NCBI GenBank assembly: GCA_021740025.1
Contig: JAIPAN010000086.1
Span: 1 to 5,777, forward strand
DNA length: 5,777 bases
Direction: 5' to 3'
DNA from: Sphingobacteriaceae bacterium
GTDB lineage: Bacteria > Bacteroidota > Bacteroidia > Sphingobacteriales > Sphingobacteriaceae
The notes under the pieces were generated by a model. The model saw only the letters and a list, made by a program, of their open reading frames with translations. It was not told the DNA's origin and made no database searches. Shown in pieces: positions 1-5,777 of this stretch. Position 1 is the first letter of the stretch; every line of letters begins with the position of its first letter. Position numbers and translations under genes: made by a program.

Positions 1-412
1 GCTTAGGCTCTACTATGTTTACCGAAGATGGAGGTAGCACTAAGTCCTGCTGCAATTGGGCTACTTTATTTACAACAAGTGGTTTGGCAATGTGCGCTAC
101 TTCATTTTTCGGCAAATTTTCTTGAGGTATGAATTCAGGATCGATAGTGCGTGCAGGCTTCTGCTGCTCGTTCACAACGTTTACAGCACCAACTTGGGCT
201 TGATTCACTGGGAAAAACCACCAGGCACCTAAAGAAACCAGCAACACACTAGCAGCTACACCTAACCAAGGGTAGATCACTCGTTTTTTCTGTTGCTTTT
301 GCTCCAAACTTGCCGAAATATTTTCCCATACCTGCGGAGATGGGGTTACAGACACATCCTTAAGCTTATCTTTGAACACCTTATCAAAGGTATTTTCCAT
401 CGTATTATTCAT
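1..412 (-). CDS. Single-pass membrane anti-sigma-type protein (N-terminal 137 residues, C-terminus outside window)
   Basis: The frame is open from ATG at 412 to the window edge, giving 137 residues with no stop, so the 3' end is missing. Residues 1-45 are polar and charged and carry PSPQVWENISASL (about 25-37), like the P..VW..I...L element common at the N-terminus of Bacteroidota membrane proteins encoded beside ECF sigma factors. Residues about 46-67 (VIYPWLGVAASVLLVSLGAWWFF region) form one transmembrane segment preceded by KKR, which predicts an inside N-terminus. The visible part after the helix is Pro/Gln/Val-rich, low in complexity and probably periplasmic. ATG 412 overlaps the sigma-factor stop by 8 nt and has a GGAGG upstream; an in-frame ATG at 400 is the alternative. 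Inferred role: it holds the upstream-encoded sigma factor at the membrane. No zinc-binding anti-sigma (HxxxCxxC) motif is visible, so the assignment rests on position and topology. Confidence 0.72.
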   Translation of the reverse strand, partial: MNNTMENTFDKVFKDKLKDVSVTPSPQVWENISASLEQKQQKKRVIYPWLGVAASVLLVSLGAWWFFPVNQAQVGAVNVVNEQQKPARTIDPEFIPQENLPKNEVAHIAKPLVVNKVAQLQQDLVLPPSSVNIVEPK

Positions 413-935
413 AAGTAGGCACCTCCAATTTTCTTATTTTTTCTTGCAAATAACTCCTGGCTCTAGATAATTGAGACTTTGAGCCTCCTTCAGAAATTCC
501 TAGCTGCTCGGCAATTTCTTTGTGCGAATAACCCTCAATAGCGTATAAATTAAACACCATTCGGTAGCCATCAGGCAAATTTTGCACCAACTGCATTAAA
601 TCTTTTACTGCTAGTTGGCTTAAAGCATCGGTATCATCTACTTCTACAACTCCCTCCAACTCCACCGTATGAAGTGAACGTGCATTTTTCCGATACAACT
701 CAATAGCGGTATTTACCATAATGCGTCGTACCCAGCCCTCAAAAGAACCTTCGTTCTTAAAATCGCTTATCTTCTGAAACATCTTTACAAAACCCATTTG
801 CAAAATATCTTCTGCATCGGTTCTATTGGTAGCATAACGCATACAAACTCCCATCATTTTGGCCGAAAGTTGTTTGTAAAGAGCTTCTTGTGCTTTTCTA
901 TCTCCCTGTTTACATCCAGCTACCAAGTGCTCCAT
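405..935 (-). CDS. ECF-type RNA polymerase sigma-70 factor
   Basis: This 176-residue protein has the usual ECF (group IV) sigma length and lacks region 3. Region 2 covers about residues 12-82, with the core-binding/-10 recognition helices around DAEDILQ (40-46) and the FEGWVRRIMVNTAIELYRK stretch (65-83). A variable acidic linker follows (about 90-107). Region 4 covers about 108-170 with the helix-turn-helix HKEIAEQLGISEGGSKSQLSRAR region (138-160) that reads the -35-like element. ATG 935 is the first ATG in frame, and the MEHLVAGCKQGDRKAQEALY opening matches where family members start. The gene begins 74 nt after hemJ, and its stop overlaps the next gene, a membrane protein of anti-sigma type, by 8 nt. 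Family knowledge: such pairs switch on a regulon after an envelope or environmental cue releases the sigma factor. The regulon cannot be told from this window. Confidence 0.95.
   Translation of the reverse strand: MEHLVAGCKQGDRKAQEALYKQLSAKMMGVCMRYATNRTDAEDILQMGFVKMFQKISDFKNEGSFEGWVRRIMVNTAIELYRKNARSLHTVELEGVVEVDDTDALSQLAVKDLMQLVQNLPDGYRMVFNLYAIEGYSHKEIAEQLGISEGGSKSQLSRARSYLQEKIRKLEVPTYE
422..426 (-). promoter_or_regulatory. Possible Shine-Dalgarno GGAGG for the anti-sigma-type gene
   Basis: The minus strand reads GGAGG here, 9 nt before the ATG at 412, which supports that start over the ATG at 400. It is the only good Shine-Dalgarno match at any gene start in the window; the other starts follow A/T-rich sequence without one, as is usual in Bacteroidota. 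Caution: it sits inside the sigma-factor codons for Leu-Glu-Val (TTG GAG GTG), so it may be a by-product of coding. Confidence 0.35.
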
Positions 936-1009
936 ACCTAACCAAATCGATTTGCAAGTGTTTTTTAAAGAAGATGAACGAAGAGGAGAGAAGGTTGCGT
1001 ATGCCTAGC

Positions 1010-1543
1010 TTATTTCGTACGATATTTTTTGTAAAGCTTTACCGCGACCATAATGCTTCCGCCCAATACTACCAATCCGATGAGGCCATAAGCCAAATCG
1101 AGAGCAGTTCTAAGAATAACGGCAAACACAATGGCTACCAAAAGTATAGTGGCCACTTCGTTCCATAAACGCAATTGGGTTGAGGTCCAGTTGAAAATGC
1201 CCTGTTTAAATTGCCCAATCATGCGCTGGCAAATAAAATGATACAGCAACAAAGCCACCACAAAACCTAGTTTCAAGTGCATCCAGCCTTCTTGTAATAA
1301 AGCCGGATTGATGTACAGCATACCCAGGCCTGCCAATACAGAGAGTACCATGGCTGGTGTGGTGATGATGTTCCATAACCTCGATTCCATAATGCCGTAT
1401 TGTTTTTGCAAAATGTTACGTTCTACCTCCGGAAGTGTATTTGCCTCGGTATGGTAAATAAATAAACGTACACTGTAAAACAAGCCAGCCATCCAGCTAA
1501 CCACAAAAATAATGTGTATGGCTTTAAAATAGAGGTAAGTCAT
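1010..1543 (-). CDS. hemJ: HemJ-family protoporphyrinogen IX oxidase (CopD/UPF0093-like membrane protein)
   Basis: This is a 177-residue integral membrane protein with hydrophobic segments at about 8-28, 58-77, 88-107, 130-147 and 152-171. HemJ features visible are the histidine in the first helix (H10 in YFKAIHIIFVVSWMAG), the W-M-H-L-K-L-G segment with K91, the YH pair at 101-102, and LRLWNEVAT (124-132), the counterpart of the family's LRxxNEVPT motif. HemJ oxidises protoporphyrinogen IX to protoporphyrin IX in the membrane, the penultimate step of haem synthesis, and replaces HemG or HemY-type oxidases. The ATG directly abuts the hemE stop (TAAATG), so co-translation is likely, and this location supports the haem role over a generic copper-resistance CopD label. 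Oddities: Ala replaces the usual Pro in NEVPT, and a fifth C-terminal helix is present beyond the roughly 140-residue core seen in shorter homologues. Confidence 0.85.
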   Translation of the reverse strand: MTYLYFKAIHIIFVVSWMAGLFYSVRLFIYHTEANTLPEVERNILQKQYGIMESRLWNIITTPAMVLSVLAGLGMLYINPALLQEGWMHLKLGFVVALLLYHFICQRMIGQFKQGIFNWTSTQLRLWNEVATILLVAIVFAVILRTALDLAYGLIGLVVLGGSIMVAVKLYKKYRTK

Positions 1544-2584
1544 TTAGTATCGGAATTCTTTAATTACTTCAACGGCGTATTTCACGTTATCAAACGGAAT
1601 ATCGGGCATAATACCGTGACCTAAATTGAAGATGAAACCATCTTCACCACGCATACGCTCAAACAAACGATGAATGCGGTCTTTAATCACCGATTTATCG
1701 GCATATAAAATATGTGGATCTAAATTTCCTTGTACGGCCATGCCGGCGGGCAAACGATGTTTGATGTCTTTCAAATCTACATTCCAATCAATAGAAATTA
1801 CATCGGGTTTTGCTTCGGCCATTAAAGGCGCAAATACCGAGCTGCCTTTGCAAAAAGAAATTACCGGAATATCTTTTCGGTGTAGGCCTGCTATAATTTG
1901 CTCGATATATTGATGCGAAAATTCGCGGTAATCGTCCCAAGAAAGTGCTTGTGCCCAGCTGTCGAAAATTTGCACTGCGTTTACCCCAGCCGCAATTTGC
2001 AGGTTCAAATAATCGGTGGTTACTTTGGCAATTTTTGCCAATAGTTTATGCGCCAATTCCGGATGATTGTGAAGCATCAACTTGGTTAATTTAAAATCTT
2101 TAGAAGAGCCTCCTTCTACCAAATAGCTCATTACGGTAAAGGGTGCACCAGCAAATCCAATGAGGGGAATGCTGCCGTTTAAACGTTGTTGAACCACTTT
2201 AATGGCATCGGCTACATATTGCAAACGATCGCCAACTTCGGTTTCTAAGGCATCTACATCGGCAGCAGTACGAACCGGATTGGCAAATTTAGGTCCTATG
2301 CCTTGAGTAAAGCTTAAATCACCTCCCATGGCTTCGCCGGTTACCAAAATATCTGAGAATAAAATAGCAGCATCAATATCCAATAAATCTACCGGTAACA
2401 TGGTTACATCGGCGGCAATTTCTGGCGTTTTGCACATCTCTAAAAACGAATATTTGTTTTTAATTTCCCAATACTCGGGCATAAAACGACCTGCCTGACG
2501 CATCATCCAAACTGGCGGGCGTTCTGTTTTTTGAGAAAATGCAGCTTTTATTAATAAAGAATCTAATTGGTTTGGTGTACTCAC
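1544..2584 (-). CDS. hemE: Uroporphyrinogen III decarboxylase
   Basis: The product has 346 residues, a normal full length for HemE. The cytosolic enzyme removes four acetate carboxyl groups from uroporphyrinogen III to give coproporphyrinogen III. Signature sequences are clear: RPPVWMMRQAGRFMPEY near the N-terminus with R29 and R33 (equivalents of human R37 and R41), FSDIL with D78 (human D86, which binds the pyrrole NH groups), GAPFTVMSYLVEGGSS with Y154 (human Y164), QIFDSWAQ with S209, and NLGHGIMPD with H323 (human H339). All key active-site residues are present, so it should be active. The start codon is GTG at 2584, overlapping the TGA of the TPR gene by four bases (GTGA); it gives a normal N-terminus just ahead of the signature. 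The stop abuts the hemJ ATG. The position strongly implies translation coupled to both neighbours. Confidence 0.98.
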   Translation of the reverse strand: MSTPNQLDSLLIKAAFSQKTERPPVWMMRQAGRFMPEYWEIKNKYSFLEMCKTPEIAADVTMLPVDLLDIDAAILFSDILVTGEAMGGDLSFTQGIGPKFANPVRTAADVDALETEVGDRLQYVADAIKVVQQRLNGSIPLIGFAGAPFTVMSYLVEGGSSKDFKLTKLMLHNHPELAHKLLAKIAKVTTDYLNLQIAAGVNAVQIFDSWAQALSWDDYREFSHQYIEQIIAGLHRKDIPVISFCKGSSVFAPLMAEAKPDVISIDWNVDLKDIKHRLPAGMAVQGNLDPHILYADKSVIKDRIHRLFERMRGEDGFIFNLGHGIMPDIPFDNVKYAVEVIKEFRY

Positions 2585-3099
2585 GATTTTTTGGGGATTT
2601 CCTGTTCTATTTTTTCTATAATCAATTTTACTCTCGAGGTAATTTTGAGCGATTTGGCTTTTTCTACATACACTTGCGCACGTTCAAATTCTTTTTTACG
2701 CAGGCTTATATTGGCCAAATGAGTCCATACCAACGCTTTATCACTGGCATTACGTAAAGGGTAGCGGGTAGCCAATTGAAAGTGGCGTTCGGCCTCTTGG
2801 TAATTTTGGCGGTACAATTCAATATTGCCGTAAATAAATTCATAAAACCCTCTGCGGTGTTTGTTTAAACGCTCCGGATCGGGTACTTCTTGTAGCAATT
2901 CTTCGGCTCTATCGTAATTTTTTAGATGAAATTCTTTGGCGGCCATTACTACAGTGCCTTCGGTAAAATAACCCCAAACCAATAAAAGTATGCCTAAACC
3001 AATAACAATGGCAATGGGGTATACCTTTTCGTTTAGGGTCCATGCTAAAAGCAATAATCCTAGTAATATAATAAGTAGGCGAACTTTACGAGTAAACAT
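2581..3099 (-). CDS. Two-TM membrane-anchored TPR protein in the haem operon (function unknown, HemY-like layout)
   Basis: This is a 172-residue protein of unknown function. Two hydrophobic segments at about residues 6-21 and 27-45 are separated by a very short polar turn (TLNEK), so the N-terminus (FTRKVR, positive) and the rest should both be cytoplasmic. About three TPR-like helical hairpins follow: 52-72 (AAKEFHLKNYDRAEELLQEV), 85-112 (YGNIELYRQNYQEAERHFQLA region) and 121-150 (WTHLANISLRKKEFERAQVYVEKA region). The C-terminus is lysine-rich. The ATG shares one base with the response-regulator stop (TAATG), and the stop overlaps hemE by 4 nt. Known parallel: proteobacterial HemY also has two N-terminal membrane helices followed by cytoplasmic TPRs and is encoded with haem genes, but is about twice as long. 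Inference: a membrane docking protein for haem enzymes or for the adjacent two-component system. Sequence homology to HemY was not established. Confidence 0.85.
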   Translation of the reverse strand: MFTRKVRLLIILLGLLLLAWTLNEKVYPIAIVIGLGILLLVWGYFTEGTVVMAAKEFHLKNYDRAEELLQEVPDPERLNKHRRGFYEFIYGNIELYRQNYQEAERHFQLATRYPLRNASDKALVWTHLANISLRKKEFERAQVYVEKAKSLKITSRVKLIIEKIEQEIPKKS

Positions 3100-3800
3100 T
3101 AGCTATCCATAAATTTATAGCCTACCCCTCTAATAGAATGGAAATAGGTTGGATTTTTCTGATCGGGTTCAAAATATTTACGAAACGTAAGAATAAAATT
3201 ATCGATGGTTCTTGTAGATGGATACACATCGTAATTCCATACGGTTTCTAAAATTTGTTCTCTAGAAACGGCTTCGTTTTTACGTTCTATAAGCAGTTTA
3301 AGCAACATGGTTTCTTTTTTGGTAAGCGCCACCATGGTACCGTCGTCTTTCTTTAACTCAAATGAGTTGAAATAAATGGTTTTATCGCCAATACGGTACG
3401 ATTGTAGTTCTTTCAAATCGTCGCCCTTGAGGCTACGTTTTACTAAAATACCCACCCGCAAAATCAATTCTTCCAGGTTAAAGGGTTTGGTTAGATAATC
3501 GTCGGCACCTTTTTTTAGGCCAGCCACTCGATCTTCGCTCGTATTTTTGGCTGTTAAAAACATAATAGGTACTTCCGAGTTTTCTAAACGAATGGTTTCA
3601 GCCACCTGAAAGCCGTCAATCTCAGGCAACATCACATCTAAAATAATTAGGTTGAAGCGCTCTTCTTTAAAAATTTTTAGAGCTTTTTTGCCATCGGTGG
3701 CCGTACTTACTTTATAGCCTTCCAACTCGAGGTTCAACTTAATGGCATCGAGTAAATGGATCTCGTCTTCTACTAATAAAATGCGTTGTTTAGCTGTCAT
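3099..3800 (-). CDS. OmpR/PhoB-family response regulator
   Basis: The product has 233 residues when started at ATG 3800 (MTAKQRILLVEDE). A TTG at 3824 in the same frame would add eight residues, but receiver domains normally begin only a few residues before ILLVEDE, so ATG is chosen. The receiver domain covers residues 5-121, with acidic pocket E11/D12, phospho-acceptor D55 (LIILDVMLPEIDGF), T83 and K105 (YLTKPF), so it should be phosphorylated normally. The winged-helix DNA-binding domain covers about 135-231, with LTKKETMLLKLL, the recognition region TRTIDNFILTFRKYF and the closing wing SIRGVGYKF. The gene overlaps the kinase gene by 11 nt, so the two form a cognate pair, and it shares one base with the TPR gene. 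Its targets are unknown; autoregulation of the haem operon is an inference from location only. Confidence 0.96.
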   Translation of the reverse strand: MTAKQRILLVEDEIHLLDAIKLNLELEGYKVSTATDGKKALKIFKEERFNLIILDVMLPEIDGFQVAETIRLENSEVPIMFLTAKNTSEDRVAGLKKGADDYLTKPFNLEELILRVGILVKRSLKGDDLKELQSYRIGDKTIYFNSFELKKDDGTMVALTKKETMLLKLLIERKNEAVSREQILETVWNYDVYPSTRTIDNFILTFRKYFEPDQKNPTYFHSIRGVGYKFMDS

Positions 3801-4668
3801 ATTGTGGGGTAAAATGAATTTCAAATATAGTGCCCGTTGGGGTATTGTCTACTACCTGAATACTTGCTTGGTGTGTTTCTACTACTTTTTTTACGATGTA
3901 TAAACCCAAACCAGTACCTTTTGTTTGACGGGTATCTTCGCTACCAATACGGTAAAACTTATCGAAAATACGGTTTTTTTCTGCATCAGGTATGCCCTTC
4001 CCCTGGTCGGCTACACGCAAATAAATTTGTCCGTCAGTACATTCTAAACTTACTTGCACTTCGGCGCAAGCCGGTGAATATTTTACGGCGTTTTCAATTA
4101 AATTAATCAATACCGAATTCATAGCAAATGCATCACCGATTAAATAGATGTTGGGGCTCACACTAGACTTAATAGTTTGAGAGTCACAAGCATGCACTTG
4201 TAAGCGTTCTACCACTTTTTCTACTAATTCCGATAGGTTGAATTTATCTTTCGGAAAACTATACGAACTATTTTCAATCTTCGTAGCCAAAAGCATGTTC
4301 TCTACTAAATCGTCGAGGCGTTCAATATCTTTTAGAGAATTGCCCAACAGAGATTGTTGTTGATCAGCAGTTAACACTCTTTTTAAAATGGTTTGCAAGG
4401 AAAGTTTTATTGAAGCCAAAGGCGATTTTAACTCATGTGTAACCGATAGTAAAAAGTTTTTTTGCTGATGCGCCAATTTCTCTTGACGGCTGAGGGTTTT
4501 ATGGATTTGTATGATACCAATAATCACCAAAAACAAAAAAACAGTACCCTCACCCAATACCATCATTTTACGATTGGGCTCGGCTTTTATTAATAAATAG
4601 CCCCACCAAGCCATCTCGGCAAATACGTAAAAAGTAACTACATAAAATAGCAAAAGGGCTCTACGCAT
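3790..4668 (-). CDS. Sensor histidine kinase with minimal extracytoplasmic loop
   Basis: This 292-residue protein has two membrane helices at about residues 5-27 and 37-55, joined by only about ten residues (KAEPNRKMMV). There is no periplasmic sensor domain, and no HAMP, PAS or GAF domain between the second helix and the catalytic core; a short coiled linker (56-70) leads straight into the DHp domain. The phospho-acceptor is H78 in the HELKSP motif. The ATPase domain has the N box (NLIENAVKYS, N189/N193), G1 (DQGKGIP, 221-227), F box (FDKFYR, 235-240) and G2 (GTGLGLYIVK, 251-260), all intact. The ATG lies 2 nt after the hemL stop, and the 3' end overlaps the response regulator by 11 nt. By family logic it phosphorylates that regulator. 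The signal is probably sensed in or at the membrane, or passed on by a partner protein; its identity is not shown by the sequence. Confidence 0.95.
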   Translation of the reverse strand: MRRALLLFYVVTFYVFAEMAWWGYLLIKAEPNRKMMVLGEGTVFLFLVIIGIIQIHKTLSRQEKLAHQQKNFLLSVTHELKSPLASIKLSLQTILKRVLTADQQQSLLGNSLKDIERLDDLVENMLLATKIENSSYSFPKDKFNLSELVEKVVERLQVHACDSQTIKSSVSPNIYLIGDAFAMNSVLINLIENAVKYSPACAEVQVSLECTDGQIYLRVADQGKGIPDAEKNRIFDKFYRIGSEDTRQTKGTGLGLYIVKKVVETHQASIQVVDNTPTGTIFEIHFTPQYDS

Positions 4669-4670
4669 GT

Positions 4671-5777
4671 TTAATTTTTTCTAAAAACAATGTCTAAACT
4701 TTCAAATATAGCCCTTTTTGCTTTCTCTAAATCAATTTTGGTATGTGCCGCCGAAACAAAGCCCACTTCGTAACCCGATGGGCCCATATAAATCCCACGA
4801 TTTAACAATTCGCGGTGCATAATTTTGAATTTATCCATGCTAGTAGGATCAATAGCCTCCGCTGTTTTAATGTCTTCTTTAGTAAAGGCAAACCAGAAAA
4901 TAGAACCAACAGTAAACACTTTAAAAGCATAGTTATGCGTATCGGCATAACGTTGTACAGATTCTACAAATTCTTGGGTTTTGGCATTTAATTCTTTGTA
5001 AAAGCCTGGCTTTGCCAATTCAGATAATTGGGCAATACCCGCCGCCATAGCCACCGGATTACCCGAAAGTGTACCAGCTTGGTAAACTGCACCATCGGGT
5101 GAAATATGACTCATTATGGCCGCCGAAGCACCATAAACTCCTACCGGTAACCCTCCGCCAACTATTTTACCATAGGTTATAATATCGGGCTGCACCTCAT
5201 AATACCCAGCTGCACCCTCAAAACCTATGCGAAAGCCTGTTATTACCTCATCAAAGATTAATAAGCTTTTGTTTTTAGTGCAAATATCTCTTAAAAAATG
5301 TACAAAGGCTTTATCCTGAATTAATAAGCCATTGTTTGCCGGAACCCCTTCAATAATAATAGCGGCAATTTCATTTTTAAATTGTTTAAAGGCTTCTTTA
5401 ACCGCTCTCGGGTCATTTAATGGAACCACAATGGTTTCGTCGGCAAAAGATTTGGGGATACCAGCCGATGAAGTTTCGCCAAAAGTAACCAAACCCGAAC
5501 CCGCTTTTACCAATAAACTATCTACGTGGCCGTGGTAACAGCCCTCAAACTTTAAAATTTTATCTCGTTTGGTATAGCCTCTAGCCAAGCGAATGGCCGA
5601 CATCACAGCTTCGGTACCTGAGCTTACGAACCGGATTTTTTCTACATATTTATTATGACTTAGAATTAATTCGGCCAATTCATTTTCGAGGGCAGTTGGT
5701 GCGCCAAAGCTCATGCCTTTTTGCATCACTTCAGTTACTTTTTCGCGAACGGCAGGATGGTTATGCCCTAAAATAAG
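4671..5777 (-). CDS. hemL: Glutamate-1-semialdehyde 2,1-aminomutase (5'-truncated by window edge)
   Basis: This PLP enzyme turns glutamate-1-semialdehyde into 5-aminolevulinate, the second step of the C5 tetrapyrrole pathway after HemA. The frame stays open to the window end, giving 368 residues that start inside the gene at LILGHNHPAV; about 60 N-terminal residues are missing compared with the usual 430 or so. A GTG at 5729 is internal, not the start. Visible features, numbered from the first complete codon, are SSGTEAVMSAIRLARG (about 52-67), YHGHVDS, D176 in the DEVITGFR motif (binds the PLP pyridine nitrogen), the Schiff-base lysine K204 in TYGKIVGGGLPVG, and QAGTLSGNP (about 233-241). 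These separate HemL from other class III aminotransferases. One variation is EGVPANNG where enterobacterial HemL has EPVAGN. The gene is the first visible member of the haem cluster; the kinase ATG follows its stop by 2 nt. Confidence 0.97.
   Translation of the reverse strand, partial: LILGHNHPAVREKVTEVMQKGMSFGAPTALENELAELILSHNKYVEKIRFVSSGTEAVMSAIRLARGYTKRDKILKFEGCYHGHVDSLLVKAGSGLVTFGETSSAGIPKSFADETIVVPLNDPRAVKEAFKQFKNEIAAIIIEGVPANNGLLIQDKAFVHFLRDICTKNKSLLIFDEVITGFRIGFEGAAGYYEVQPDIITYGKIVGGGLPVGVYGASAAIMSHISPDGAVYQAGTLSGNPVAMAAGIAQLSELAKPGFYKELNAKTQEFVESVQRYADTHNYAFKVFTVGSIFWFAFTKEDIKTAEAIDPTSMDKFKIMHRELLNRGIYMGPSGYEVGFVSAAHTKIDLEKAKRAIFESLDIVFRKN

Noticed and set aside
943..950. Possible Bacteroidota -7 box (TCGATTTG against TAnnTTTG) in front of the sigma gene.
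   Set aside because: One mismatch at an important base, no TTTG-type -33 box at the right distance, and the predicted start would fall at the ATG itself.
998..1021. Short inverted repeat CGTA...TACG and the palindrome CGTACG at the end of hemJ as a terminator.
   Set aside because: The stems are 4 bp or less with a long loop, there is no following U-run, and most of it lies inside the hemJ coding end.
890..1168. Plus-strand open frame of 92 codons across the hemJ-sigma junction.
   Set aside because: It is antisense to the well-supported hemJ and sigma genes, has no recognisable protein features and no separate start signals.
1674..1913. Other plus-strand open frames opposite hemE, the TPR gene, the kinase and hemL (1674-1913, 2539-2757, 3837-4106, 5332-5538).
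   Set aside because: All are short, fully antisense to confidently identified genes, and their translations show no domain-like pattern.
3801..3824. TTG start at 3824 giving the response regulator eight extra residues (MKFILPHN).
   Set aside because: ATG at 3800 starts just before the receiver domain as in homologues, and the TTG would deepen the overlap with the kinase gene to 35 nt. The extra residues are an out-of-frame reading of the kinase 3' end.
4671..5729. Treating the GTG at 5729 as the hemL start.
   Set aside because: The frame continues upstream to the window edge and encodes the conserved ILGHNHPAV segment of HemL, so the GTG is an internal valine codon.

Overview
The window looks like chromosomal DNA from a member of the Bacteroidota. 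Three things suggest this: AT-rich coding sequence, an ECF sigma factor overlapping a one-pass membrane anti-sigma-type protein, and start codons mostly without Shine-Dalgarno sequences. Haem synthesis by the C5 route (HemL) combined with HemJ fits the phylum but is not unique to it. The genus cannot be named from this window. Every supported gene lies on the minus strand, so transcription runs from high to low coordinates.

Right and centre (5777 down to 1010): a six-gene haem cluster in the order hemL (5' end outside the window), sensor histidine kinase, OmpR-family response regulator, small two-TM TPR protein, hemE, hemJ. Junctions are extremely tight: a 2-nt gap, an 11-nt overlap, a 1-nt overlap (TAATG), a 4-nt overlap (GTGA) and direct abutment (TAAATG). 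This strongly suggests one polycistronic message with coupled translation. HemL makes 5-aminolevulinate at the start of the pathway, HemE makes coproporphyrinogen III, and HemJ is the predicted membrane protoporphyrinogen IX oxidase. The two-component system and the TPR protein are inserted between these enzymes.

Left (1009 down to 1): after a 74-nt gap that holds the only real intergenic sequence, there is an ECF sigma-70 factor followed, with an 8-nt overlap, by the N-terminal part of a single-pass membrane protein of anti-sigma type, cut by the window edge. This pair may be a separate transcription unit or a read-through extension of the haem operon; no convincing terminator or promoter is visible in the gap.

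The most interesting points are the two-component system built into a haem operon, its kinase with almost no extracytoplasmic part (intramembrane-sensing style), and the two-TM/TPR protein next to hemE, whose layout recalls a miniature HemY. No RNA genes, mobile elements, CRISPR arrays or large repeats were seen. No stretch over 300 bases lacks a gene.
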